Origin: Candolleomyces eurysporus
Taxonomy: Eukaryota; Basidiomycota; Agaricomycetes; Agaricales; Psathyrellaceae
NCBI GenBank assembly: GCA_027579435.1
Contig: JANBPK010000012.1
Location: forward strand, 1 to 64,000
Length of the DNA: 64,000 nt
Direction of reading: 5' to 3'
Both the position numbers and the translations under genes were made by a program. Below, piece after piece: positions 24,001 through 34,811 of this stretch; the first letter of the stretch is position 1; each line of letters starts with the position of its first letter. The notes below the pieces were generated by a model. That model had not been told where the DNA came from. It did not search any database and saw only the letters and a program-made list of their open reading frames with translations.

Positions 24001-25989
24001 ATGTCTACAAGCGCTTCACTCGACTTATCCATTACTCGCCCTGTTCCGGGGTTGGGGAAACCTCTGGACTACATTCCAGCCGAAGACGACCCCCTCTATG
24101 TCGGGCCACCTCTTGCAACGGCTCTCCTGCCCGTCTGCAAAGAGATGTGGCAGAACTCTGAAAATGACCTTGAATCCGACGAGAAGAACTTGTGAGTGTT
24201 CGACGATTCCGTTCGCTTTTTCGAATACTCAGGTGTGGCCGTCTAGCATTCCAATCACCACTGTCCGTGAATTCTCGATGCTCCGATTCATGAACTCGGT
24301 GACCGACAAGCCAGAATGGGATCAAAAGGTGACCTCTCTATTTTCACCCAACCTGAGCTTATGGAGGCTTAATGGTTTGCCCAGATTTTTGACGTCGATA
24401 TTGTCAAGAAATGGCGTACAGAGACCGTGGATAGTCCAGACGTCATCATGACGAACCTCATGTTCGATCATTGCATCGCAGAACTCCAAGATTTTGCTAC
24501 CAACCTCCTTCCTAAGCGCAAACACCGTGCCATTGTGGTGTACGACGGGAACGTAGTCAAATCAGACGACGCCGTTCCATCAACGGTCAAACTTGCCCTA
24601 CAGGACGCCGTTAAATCCCTCGAAGACGTTCCCGACAAGCTCAAAGATTGGCACCCTGGCTCAGATGAAAAAGTGCTGGATCTCGTCCATCCTAGTCTAT
24701 TCCCGCTGATCTACGGAAGAACCAAGGTCCTGAAGGTCGGTGAGAAGGTCGTTGGCCTACACGATTGCGTCAGCAGATGCGGAGAGGGGGAGGTATTACG
24801 GAACGATACAGACAACCCACCGGAGGCTAATACTACTAAGTCGAGAGGGTATAGTATTTGGGACCGCTCACCTCGTGTCGGGGCTTATAGTTTGAAGTAC
24901 CAGTGGCTGCCATGCGAGGTCGACATATCAGGTCAAGATGGCGCGAGGTATGACTCTGGATCTGATAACCGTGCTCATTTGCTCACTCGTCCATTTTATA
25001 GAATCACTTCATACATCAATAACCTCCACCCAAGCCGCCATTCAGACTTGTATGGGCTGGTAGAGAAAGTCATCGACGCGGCTATTCCTCTGTGGGAGCT
25101 CACCCTGGCGCCTCTCTACGACCAAAACTTCTATTATTGGCGCAGGTTATCATGCTACCCAAATTACGAGTTCCGGGGATCGGGCGATGAGGAAGATGAC
25201 GACGATGATCCTCGCGAAATTGTGATCCAGCCAGAGCCCCGTCCATTCAATGAATTCCGGAAACGGCGTAGGACACCCAAAGCAATCAACTTCGCAGAGC
25301 TCTACGGCAAGCAAGGACGGCCTCTCCAGGTCATCGTCAAGCTGGCGAACATCGAGCTGACTCCTGAGAAGCCAAGTTACGAAGGCGGCTCTTGGCACGT
25401 CGAGGGACAGCAGAACGAACACATTGTCGCCACTGCGCTTTACTACTACTCATGCCACAACATCAAGTCCTCTCACCTCGCTTTCCGCCAATTCGTGTCA
25501 GTCCACGAAGTTGAAGGAATGGAGTACTACGATCAAAACCCTCATTTTCTGCACACATTGTTTGGCTGTCACAACTATTCAGGCGGTGTCCAGGATGTTG
25601 GGAGCGTCGAGACTAGGGAAGGACGATTGCTCACCTTCCCTAACATCCTTCAGCACCAAGTTCAACCATTCGAACTGGAAGATCCGACGAAGCCTGGCCA
25701 TCGAAAAATCTTGGCATTATTTTTGGTGGACCCAAATATCCGAACTCTGAGCACGGCTTACGTGCCTTCTCAACGCCTGGATTGGTGGCAGGAGCTAGCC
25801 ACCGCAGAGCTCGGAAAGCTCCCTCTCGAGCTTCGGGACCAGGTATTCGAAGGAGTCGAGGATTTTCCGATCACGCTGGACGAGGCGAAGGAGATTCGAC
25901 TGGAGCTGATGGAAGAGAGGAAGAACTTTGTTCTTGATCATATCAGGACGGTAAACAGGATGAACGAGTTTAGTTTGTGCGAGCATTGA
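24001..25989 (+). CDS. DUF4246 family protein
   Basis: Exons 24001-24191, 24247-24328, 24385-25989 keep phase and give 625 residues. Splicing to the TCTAG acceptor at 24246, not the earlier CAG, is required by the frame. Fungal DUF4246 proteins share the block seen here: PLQVIVKLANIELTPEKPSY, then GGSWHVEGQQNEHIVATALY followed by YYSCHNI, and later RLLTFPNILQHQVQPFEL and KPGHRKILALFLVDPNIR. The conserved H-x-E in WHVEG together with later His residues (LQHQV, PGHRK) could form a metal site of a cupin or 2-oxoglutarate-oxygenase-like barrel; that reading is inference. An acidic loop (EEDDDDDP) interrupts the middle. No targeting signal is seen. The gene looks intact. Confidence 0.85.
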
Positions 25990-26468
25990 TCGTTTACACG
26001 AAGCGGGCCTCGGAGGAACTACATTTGGACGGACTTGAGAAATTGGAGCTTTATTAACCGGCTCTACGCTAACTGGGACTATCTTTTACAATCGCTGTGT
26101 TACGTTAAATGTACCTTTCTAAATATGACTTCACATCCCCTGTACTGGGTGCGATATCAAGGCTGGAGCGCTGCTCTAAGCAATCGTTGCCGAGCATTCC
26201 AGGAGCTTCGTTCCATCCACCACCCAGTACTGAGGATGATACTGCTACCCGTGTCTGCTGCGATGAATCGAGGTCCTGATAAGGGCTGCTCAATTCTAAC
26301 GGAACAAGTCTACAGACTTGTGCATCTATTCCTTCCTTCGGGCTACACACAAGAAATCAGTTCCTCTCGATGCACGAGATNAAAAAATCATGTTTACTCA
26401 CAAGACGCCATTCTTTCAATTGCGAGATATCGTCCTCACTCCAACTGTCACCAACCTTGGAGGTACAG
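25990..26468. other. Intergenic, no gene recognised
   Basis: 3' flank of the DUF4246 gene running into a NACHT-TPR fragment on the other strand; contains an N at 26381 beside a poly-A run. Nothing else seen. Confidence 0.4.
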
Positions 26469-27180
26469 TTAAGTTGCAGACGTAGGGGCTGACAGGCAAG
26501 TTGCTTCTTCCTTCAGCATGTCAATACGTGCCAGATCTTCTTGTTTCCCCGTTGCATTGAAGCGCGTCTGGAGAAGAGAATTCAAACGGTTTAGGGCTAC
26601 GACCCGATACCTATGTCCAATCGGATAGTGGAATCCAAGAAGCTCTTCGCAGTGATGGATTGCTTCTTGAAGATGGGGAAGTGCGTGGCTCACTCCGTAC
26701 AGAGCCTGAAGGGAGACAGAAAGGTAGTTGAACGAGTCTGAGCGATGTGGATGAGGAAATGGTCGAAGTTCGAGGGCTTCGCGAAATAAAGAATTGGCCT
26801 CCTCAAGGTCAGCAATGGCTCCTGTGTGTCGATAAAGATTCAAGAGTGCACCACCGAGATTGTTGAGTGACGATGAGCGATGTGGATGAGAAGATGGTTG
26901 AAGTTCGAGTGCCTCACGATACAGGGAAACGGCCTCTTCAAGGTCAGCCGCGGTTCCAATGTGATGACGATCCATGAGTGCATTTCCAAGATTGTTGAGT
27001 GACTGCAAGCGATCTGGATGAGGCGGCGGTCGAAGTTTGAGCGCATTTCGATACAGGGAAATGGCCTCCTCAAGGTCAGTTATGGTACCCATACACCGAT
27101 AACGCCACAAGCTTAAGAGTGCAGAGCCAAGGTTGTTGAGTGAATAAGAGGGGGTTGGACGAGGAGATGGTTGAGATTAG
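26469..27180 (-). pseudogene. C-terminal TPR fragment of a NACHT-TPR gene
   Basis: An open frame from about 27110 to the stop at 26469 encodes three to four units of the TPR-like repeat seen in the long paralogues (DLEEAISLYRNALKLRPPPH, DLEEAVSLYREALELQPSSH) and the family C-terminus (HCEELLGFHYPIGHRYRVVA; then DLARIDMLKEEATCLSAPTS). Upstream the repeat continues only in broken frames to about 27360, and no NACHT domain precedes it on this strand. It is a 3' relic of a paralogue. Confidence 0.75.
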
Positions 27181-27545
27181 AGGGCTTCACGATCCAGGTA
27201 AATGGCCTCCGCACGTTCCACGAAGGATTCTGCCTGCGTGGCGCGTGTCATCGCGTTGGGCAGCTCATCGGCCCAGGGAAAGTGAAAGCGCCTCACGACA
27301 CAACTGGATGGCAGTATTGAACTCCGACTGTTGAAAGAGACCTTTCCCTAGGGCTAGGCCAAAGTTTTCTTACTACTTTCAGTTGTAAATCTAATTAGGA
27401 GATATATTTATGGTCTGTTGTGTACTGGAATACTTAAATTCTTTTTTGGAATAGTCTGGGCATTTGTTGTTGGTACCGCATGAACTTGTTAATTCTGACT
27501 ACGGGAGACCCGTCTGGGTTGGCTGTTCATTCCGACGGCAACAGG

Positions 27546-28260
27546 TGACCGGTCGACCTTCATACGATGGCGTGGCTCGGTGCTGAGCTGGAACTTCCGA
27601 AGGGCAGACCGGTTGTGAGCTTCTTTTTCTTCCAGAATGCGGGCGATAGGGACAAGATATGGAGGCTCGCCCCTTCTCTGGGAAATCAATTGTCGGTCGC
27701 TCTTCCGGGAATAGTGCCTTTCATACGGGCGGCTGTGACAGCCAACCCCAGTTTTAAGACCTTATCGACGGCATGCTCGCGTTCTTTGACGAAAACCCCG
27801 TGTTCCTCTTCGCCTTTTCACCGCGAGCAGGGTGGAGCAGCACACTCGGTCCCTCCTGAATGTCCCGGGAGTTCATTTAGATGGCCTTGTGGACCATTGC
27901 TCCGATAAGGATATCACTACCTCCTTGGATGTCCTGTTTGAGGATGGGTGCAAGAGGAATCCGGTTATCCAAGCATACGTTAAGCAGTACGGAGAATGGC
28001 CTACCCCGAACGGTTCAAGTTCGTCATGAGATTGAATACCGAAGCAGAGTCAAATTTTGCCATCCAAGTGTGTGGTAAGGCGCTTGGATTTCACCCAGGC
28101 GCACCAGAGCTGATCCGACCTCTAGCCAGCGTAACCCAAAGTCGTTCCAGGCATACAGGGTCGCTGGTGGACCTTGGCGAGGCCGTCGCTCTGTATCGCA
28201 AATTCCTTGGGCTTCAACCGTCTCCCAATACAGTTCGCTTCATGTCACTCAAGTTAAACT
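27546..28260 (+). pseudogene. Broken NACHT fragment (opposite strand to the adjacent TPR relic)
   Basis: Starts inside the domain just after where Walker A should be: GRPVVSFFFFQNAGDRDKIW, then an internal deletion jumps to GMLAFFDEN in a different frame, then NVPGVHLDGLVDHCSDKDIT and NPVIQAYVKQYGEWPTPN. A second deletion joins this directly to a frame like the post-NACHT linker (LVDLGEAVALYRKFLGLQPS near 28150-28230). Walker A and Walker B are missing and frames change at least twice, so it cannot encode a working NTPase. It points away from the TPR fragment at 26.5-27.2 kb, so the two are not halves of one gene without an inversion. Confidence 0.75.
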
Positions 28261-28872
28261 GATGAGTCGGCTTCCAGTGCCTCGTTCTTTCCCCTGTCAA
28301 ATTCCGAGTTTCATCGCTGTTAGAAAGCCTTGGTGGTCATTCTCAAGGTCAGGTACCTCGTCTGAATGGACATTGTTTCGACTTCGACATCCTCACCTGA
28401 CATATCGTGTCCTTTTTGTCTTGGGACTTTTGGCCTGGGCACATCAGAGAAGACGACTGGGCAATTGACGTTAAATCTCGAATTCAGGCTACCGACCAGT
28501 CAAGCATAATGCCAAAATATATTAGTGGGAGAAGGCCCCATGTACTCGTAGTCTAGTTGTGTCCACGGCCCTGTTTGATTACAACATAGCTTCCGGAACC
28601 ATGATTCAGAATGACGCCATATTTGATTGCTCGGTGTTTACAGTATTGTTGAACCAGGACCAAGGACTTGCTGATGACTCGGAAGTCGCTGGACTATCGG
28701 GCGGGTGTACAAAGAGTTTGAGTATGGTATGGGCAGCTTATGACCTGAATGCTGTCACGGTCAAGGCTAGAGCTCACAGGGAGGATGGGGCGGGTGGAGG
28801 GGGCAAGAATGAGTTGATTCGACGGAGGGAACAAGACAGGTAACTACGGATTTGAACGAAAATAAAGAGTCA
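28261..28872. other. Intergenic, no gene recognised
   Basis: Short unconnected ORFs only; 3' flanks of the NACHT relic (+) and the first GTPase (-). Confidence 0.4.
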
Positions 28873-29946
28873 TTATGTAAAATATTGAGCGTGCAGACCC
28901 GGTCGTGCATTGAACACGACAGATGCTCCGGACCTGGACTTTCTGCGTGAGTAGTGACCGTCACTGGTACGAAAACCTACCCACCTGAGTGAGTTGCCCA
29001 ACCGTCTGCTGCCGTTTTTGATGCTGGTGAGAAGGCGACAGTCGCGCCGCTCGTGCGTCCGCCAGCGCTCTACTCGACCTCGCACTCTGAGTGCCCAATC
29101 CCTACGCCTCAATTCCTTCTCCCCCCACTGTGGGGTTGAAAAGTACCCCGATAAAGCGTTGTCCAGGCAGATACCTGCCTTCGTCATCGAATGAGTCATA
29201 GTACGACCCGCCATTTCTTCTTGAATCAGCAGACGCTCGAGCCTGGTGCCGCCTTCATCGTACGCCTGTATTGCAGATTCAACGATCTTGGACGCATCGG
29301 CTGGTTTGACTGCCCATCCAACTTGCTTGCACCCTTTTGCGATGATTTTTGACCACAGAGTTTCCTTCATCTCGTGCAATCGAAACTCCCTAATATCAGG
29401 TGAGATCCTAGACCACTTGACGGCCACGATTGCCACCATATCACTGCAGATGGCTTTATCCCCAACGAGGTTTTCAAGCACCTTGATGTCCAAACGCATT
29501 GCTGGAGTTATCCAGTCGGAGGATAGATCTTGTATGTACAAAACCTTTCGAACTCTCACTCCAGCTTTGTACCTGTCGGAATTGACGAAAAGAAGGGGCG
29601 GTTGAATGAAGTGAGATTTTCGAACCGGATTGCCGAGAAACTAGGAGGGCGGGACTCACGAAATGTCCAACCAGTCTGCGATTTTGTTGAAAACGTCGAG
29701 ATCACTGAGCTTTGTGTGATCGAACCCTGGGGTGTCAACGAGCAACCAGTTCGGGTGCCTGGGATGGGGTCTAACTTCGACGTCGCTAGTTCGGGATACC
29801 AGTCCAGTCCGAACAGCGACTGGGCGACAACTACTCCACGGAACCTCTTGAACAACATAGTTGATAAACTGAAAGCATGTCAGGAACTTCAAGGGGGTCA
29901 GTGTCTACCAAAGGCCTCACTGTGCTCTTTCCCGCATTTGACGGAC
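28873..29946 (-). CDS. P-loop GTPase-like protein, copy 1 (5' exon uncertain)
   Basis: Exons seen on the minus strand: 29946-29921 (PSNAGKST), 29868-29660, 29572-28985, 28942-28873; phases agree. The G1/P-loop is S/G-PSNAGKST, the G3 motif is WLLVDTPGFDHT, followed by a hydrophobic strand (RKVLYIQDLSSDWITPAMRL) in the place where relatives have GIIYIHxIS. The usual G4 N/TKxD is replaced by VAVKW. The rest is helical and basic. The family is the large fungal group of AIG1/GIMAP-like or generic G-domain proteins. An intron interrupts the gene immediately after GKST, exactly as in copy 2, so they are paralogues. The first exon, which should give the first Gly of the P-loop and the start codon, could not be joined in frame with confidence (candidate ATG near 30065); the gene could be intact or damaged at its 5' end. 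Confidence 0.65.
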
Positions 29947-30496
29947 CTAGCACTCTGTATAGTGTCAGTGCGCACAGCGTATCAACTAGCGTTAGTAGAT
30001 GGCCTGACTAACAGTATTGCGTGTTTAATGGAGCTCGAATAGTCAGAGACGGTTGTGCCAACCATTACGATGGGTTATTGTGACACGAGGCTGAGTCGTC
30101 AAGAATCGACTTATATTGCTACCATGCGAATGCAACGCGTTCCTCCTCCTGCTTCATTGTGATAAGAGCAAGTAATGTCGGCCTTCGTGAGACGCAACAT
30201 GCTTAGTGTTGGCTCTTTCTTTGCGCAGTCCGTAGCCTTGTTGCCGGTTCATACTATTGATCGGTTTCAAGGAGAGCAATGATTGTGAATTTGGTATGAA
30301 TGATACATGAATATATCAAAAACATCAAGGGTAGGCAATATGCATGTAGCTAATACCGCGTGATGTCAAGGATCTGGCATCTAACGGCAAATAAAGAACA
30401 AACACGCTGCCATACGTACGTATTCCATGAACTACTTGAAATCCGATCCAAGTATATGTTAGAAGGTAACGATAGACCTTTTCCACAGGTGTCCCC
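29947..30496. other. Intergenic between the two GTPase genes
   Basis: 550 bp, AT-rich; may contain the missing first exon of GTPase copy 1 near 30000-30065. Nothing else recognised. Confidence 0.4.
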
Positions 30497-31659
30497 CTAA
30501 AATCCTAATTTCTTCACCAAACGCATTGTCCGCTGGGAAAGCGTGGGTTGGAGAAGATCGATCTGCTCTGTCAGCCTCTTAATGTTGTCCCGGTGCTTGT
30601 AGAGGTCTTCTGCGGGACAAATCGCTGCAGATTCCTGTCCCCGTCGTTTCTCTTTCTTGAGTTCCTTCAGAGTGTTGTTGAGCGAGCTGCCAACCGACTG
30701 TCCAGCTTCGGTTTCGATCAGGAAGCGACGCTGGGAGACAAGCTCGTCTTGAATCTGAATTTTGCGATCCCGCTCGTCCGTGAAAGTCAAAATGTTGGTT
30801 ATGATGCCCCAGGGGTCTTCAAACGTGATTGAGTCGGTAGAGCTCAGTGTGGGAGGTGGATAATGAAAATGTGGACCATTTTCGGGTCGCACCTGGTGCG
30901 TCAGGGCGCCATCCTCTATCAATGGCTTCCAGAAACTCTCTTGAAGCTCGGAAAGGCGATCTTCTCCTTGTCGGACCGTGTCCAATCTCTCCCATTTGGT
31001 CGTCACTAGCCTTACTAAGTTCATTGCCTTTTCTCCGCAGAGTTTGGTGAAGATATCCAAATTCTTGAGAGCGGAATGAGGAAAGCTGTCATTGCTGATG
31101 TTATGGATGTATATGATCCCACCAATCAGCTTTCCCCTGCGGTAACTACCACCTTGTCAGCAGCTAAAATGTTGAATCTAATGGATATAACTAACGATTT
31201 TTCCAACCATTGAGAAAGTCGAATTAAAATGCGACCATTTCCCGTGTATGTGTCGTCGAAACCTGGTGTGTCCACCAGGATGATTCGACGCCCTTGAAGG
31301 ATCTCCCTAAGCTGTCTGCATTTGAGGGGCACCTCCGATACGACAACTGGGTAGACGCTGGCAGTGCAAGAGACCAAGCGGACGCCGACCTCCACTCGGG
31401 TGTTAAGCGTGGTATCGCTAAGGAGGCGATTGATGAACTTGGAAACGGTCCGTCAGCGGAATGAGCGTGACCTGGTGCAATAAATACGCTTACAGTGCTT
31501 TTCCCGGCCTTTGTCAGTCCCATTACGCTAATATAAACAAGTTGAGCTACGGTGTCAAGGCAGATAAGCAGGAGCTCACGGAATAACGATATCATCGGTG
31601 CGCCCATCCTTCAGAATGACATCCTGAAGCTTCTCGATGTTGGTGATCTTTCCAGCCAT
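30497..31659 (-). CDS. P-loop GTPase-like protein, copy 2
   Basis: Exons (minus strand) 31659-31580, 31527-31494, 31437-31196, 31136-30497 total 996 nt and 331 residues, all phases consistent. Start MAGKITNIEKLQDVI. G1: PVMGLTKAGKST, split from FINRLL by an intron right after GKST. G3: GRRIILVDTPGFDDTYTGNG. Next strand: GGIIYIHNISNDSFP. The G4 position reads RLVTTKWERL, so the Asp that usually reads the guanine base is absent, as in copy 1; guanine specificity is therefore not assured. The C-terminal third is a charged coiled coil (LNNTLKELKKEKRRGQESAA). These proteins resemble AIG1/GIMAP or septin-like P-loop NTPases common in Agaricomycetes, function unknown. A MITE-like element sits 150 bp upstream of the start, and a NACHT paralogue lies beyond it on the same strand. 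Confidence 0.82.
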
Positions 31660-31810
31660 CGTGGAGTGTTGAGTTGTATAATCTAGAGCTGGCCTTAAAA
31701 CATGGGAACCCATGAGGTGGAAACATGGGCCTATAGTTTGCAGATCGAAAGCGTGGTTCTGTATGCGGTGCTTTGGTGTTTCAGGAAAATGAGAAGATCC
31801 GAGTCGTATA

Positions 31811-32091
31811 CACTGCTGGGATCCAATTGTTTTGCATTTGGCNAAAATCGTTGCAAAACGCATCCTTTGATTAGAAAATTTTGATACTATTCTGCATTGG
31901 GCCAAAATGTGATGCAAAATGCGATTATTTGTGTTTTGCAGCCTGCAATACGTGAAATCGGGCGTTTTGCGGGCGGCAATACGCAAATAATTGTCTTTTG
32001 CGCGTCGCAAGAGGTTTTTAAGAACCCAAGATTTTTTGGATCCATTTTGCACTCATCTTGCAGACCGCAGGAAAGTTGGATCCCAGCAGTG
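31811..32091. mobile_element. MITE-like palindromic element, 281 bp
   Basis: Bounded by a perfect 16-bp terminal inverted repeat: CACTGCTGGGATCCAA at 31811-31826 and TTGGATCCCAGCAGTG at 32076-32091. Both ends are flanked by ATA (31808-31810, 32092-32094), a likely 3-bp target duplication. Inside, the arms are imperfectly palindromic (ATTATTTG near 31923 against CAAATAAT near 31984, and many TTTTGC/GCAAAA motifs), so the whole element can fold back. No coding capacity. The 3-bp duplication would suit a PIF/Harbinger-type mobiliser, but this is inference. Contains an N at 31843. Confidence 0.78.
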
Positions 32092-32290
32092 ATAGGCACC
32101 CGCGTGTTTTTGGCTCGCTCTGAGCCGTTGTCCACTTTGATACATAGAAATGATAGGTCGGAACTCCAGGACTCCAGAATTCAGAAATTTCTGGCGCTTC
32201 GTCCTAGATTTAGAGCGTACTCTTCAGGAAATGTAGTGCCCATGACTGTGGGACTGTATATGGTAGCCTTTTTCCACCGGCTCGGAGCTT

Positions 32291-33947
32291 TCAACAGAGA
32301 TAAGCTGCGTAGTCTCGGTTATCCATCCGTTTGCAGCGACTTGTCCAAAAAGGGACTACGTTCCGCAAACGTCTGGGAAATCTCCAACGACGTTGTAAAG
32401 GGTATGCCAAATGCACCATTAGATATTTAAGAGCATAAGCACCAGCGTGTGTGCATTCACTGGGATATATGGGGACACCGGGCCTACGTCGACGAAGCTC
32501 GAGTTGATGCTCAAGACAGCGAAAGAAGAGGTGACCATGATGACGCGCGTGTGCAAAGAATCGACCTGATCGAGTTTGAGTGGTCAGAAAGTCGCGGAGG
32601 AAGGTGTGGCAGAGTGCGACGGGCGTATCATCCGTCCCTGGAACCTGGATGATTGCTTGAAGGTTCACCAGAACGCTGACAACCTCGTAAGTGTGGATTC
32701 CAAGGAGCTCCGCGATGCCTGATGTTGGAAGTGGTTCTTGGATAAGAGCGATGGTTGAGATAATATTAATGAAGTGAGCGAGGTGCTCGGAGAGTGCCAA
32801 TGTTTGAGCATACAGCCCGTCAAGGCCGGGGTTCATTTTAAGGGCTAAAGGAAGGCGATCCATGGGCGTCGTTGGGTTGCTTGAGGCGTTTGATCCCATG
32901 ACGAATTTGAATACTGCCGATGCGAATATGAACGATCCACCAATGTGTTCAACCAGCTTCCGCTTTTCGCTGGGGGTGGGCCATTCCCCGTGTTCCTGCA
33001 CGTATGCCTGGATAATAGGGTTTCGCCTCCTTGCATCCTGGAAAAGGACGTCCAGGAACGCGGCAATATCGTTGTCCGAGCAGTGATCCACAAGGTTGTT
33101 TAAATGAACCCCAGGAACATTCAGGCCCGATTGGATGTGCTGCTCCACCCTGCTCGTGATGAAAACGCGAAGAGGAATTAAAGGGTTTCCATCGAAGAAC
33201 AAGAGCATGTCGTCGATAAGCTCCTGAACTTCATCTTTATTATCACATTCGTCCAACCCATCGAGTACGATGAGCAATGGGCCACGTGCCAGCGTCTTGG
33301 GCATACTCCCTCCCTGAACGGCGGCTATGAATGGCCCATAGACCAAGCGCTGCAAGAGAGACCCCTGCTTCGTCCGGCCTCAGCAAGGCCTGGTTGGCCT
33401 TCACCGCTGATCGTATGAAGGGTTCCGTCTCGGGGATGACCACCGCCATTTGACATGCCAGAGTCGTGCCAAGCCTCCAAATTTGGCTCCGGTCGCCCGC
33501 ATTCCTGAAGAAAAAGAAGCTGACGGCCGGTCTATCCTGGCGCTCGTACTTGTCGCAGACTTCCTGGGATATGGCAGACTTGCCACACCCAACATATCCA
33601 TGGATCCAGCATATATGAGCCTCTGTATCGGTTGAGATATTGTCGCTCGCCCAAGCAATAACCTTCGTGAGGACTTCCAACCTCGTTCCAGGAAAGCAAG
33701 TAGAGTCAGGAGGTGCCCGTTTTCGGTCTCGAGTATGGGATGCATCAGTGATGGGCTGAAGAATGTCAAATAAACCTAGATGCAGAGATTTGAGACTCGC
33801 TGCCAAATGACAAAGACACTGACGGGTTAGCTACTTACTCTTCTGCTCGGCGTTAATGGTCAAGGCATATTGGAGGAGGCTGCTTTCGACCTGATAAGCG
33901 ACTAGATGGTCTATGCGCTCGTGTTGGGAGCCTTGTAAAATGTTCAT
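32291..33947 (-). pseudogene. NACHT paralogue without TPR repeats, frameshifted
   Basis: Exon 1 33947-33839 (MNILQGSQHERIDHLVAYQV), intron to a CTAG acceptor, exon 2 from 33775. Walker A: HGYVGCGKSAISQE. About 33,360 the frame changes: the region between the Walker A half (FIRSAVKANQALLR) and QRLVYGPFIAA is shorter than in the long paralogues and shifted. Downstream, Walker B (PLLIVLDGLDECDN), the sensor (RVFITSRVEQHIQ) and the winged-helix-like part (LPTSGIAELLGIHTYEVVSV) are intact. After the CTHAGAYALKYLMVHL segment the protein diverges and stops at 32291, exactly where paralogues begin their TPR array. A 55-nt GT...CTTGCAG segment at the break (about 33352-33406) could be spliced as an intron and would need checking. 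A truncated, possibly dead NLR-like gene. Confidence 0.7.
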
Positions 33948-34811
33948 GAAACGACCTTGAGTCGGGAATTTGGAGTCATAAGAATTAGGTATGAAAAATG
34001 GGACAGGAATAACAGGGGCTCACTTCCTTGATACCTGCCGCTGTTAGAGGACCTTGTCCGAGGATCTTTGGGATGTGTTTGACCGTTCAAGCAGTTAACA
34101 AGAGGATGCGCAGAGTGGCTGTAAGAATGGGGGCGGGAAAGGGCAGGAAGGAATTCAGCCTCCCACAGTTGGTTCCTGGATACCGTGACACGTCCTCCCA
34201 GGAATTTCTTCCCACAAACGGTGCCAATGGATTGAACGGGTATTTGCTTTGGCGCCTACCGATCACATTTGGAACACCCTCAGGCTTTAGCGACCTCGTT
34301 GAATGTGTCAGCCGAGATGACAGAGAAACTTGTTAGTACTGCCTCAATTTCGTCTTCCCAGGAGGACTTGAACCGACTTCGTGGTATTGCGACGCCACCC
34401 TCTCCCAAGATCGAAAAGAACCTAATCTTGAGACTTCGACTGCTCCAACTCAACACCTTGCCCGCATTTATGCTGAATATTTTTGAGAGGCCTCAAGCTC
34501 AGGGGGAGAGTTCGATTTATTAGAAGGGGGGGTTAAATGAGGCATTTAGCTTAATCTCAGACTCCAGAACTCACAGGACGATTGTGAAAATCCATTTGAT
34601 GCCAGAAGAGACTTGAAGAAGTCGGACGAAACACCTGCATTACAAGTACGGCAAACGACACGACAAATAGGATAGGTTGAGAACTGAATCAATGGGTTTC
34701 CAACAGACTCTGGGGTCTGTTCCATCCCGACAAAAGAACCGGTCGGTTAGCCTACAGATAATGCAAATATGGGCATGAAACAAAAGGTGTATGGGCTCAC
34801 TATTGTATTGT
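33948..34811. other. Intergenic between tandem NACHT paralogues
   Basis: 864 bp. Contains the 5' flank of the truncated paralogue and the 3' flank of the long one. No gene recognised; short + strand ORFs have no motif. Confidence 0.4.

Noticed and set aside
27489..27689. Minus-strand frame over the NACHT fragment
   Set aside because: Antisense of the conserved FFFFQNAGDRDKIW segment; the same antisense frame appears over every NACHT copy.
31897..32430. 177-codon + strand frame across the MITE
   Set aside because: Both strands give similar short peptides because the element is palindromic; not a gene.
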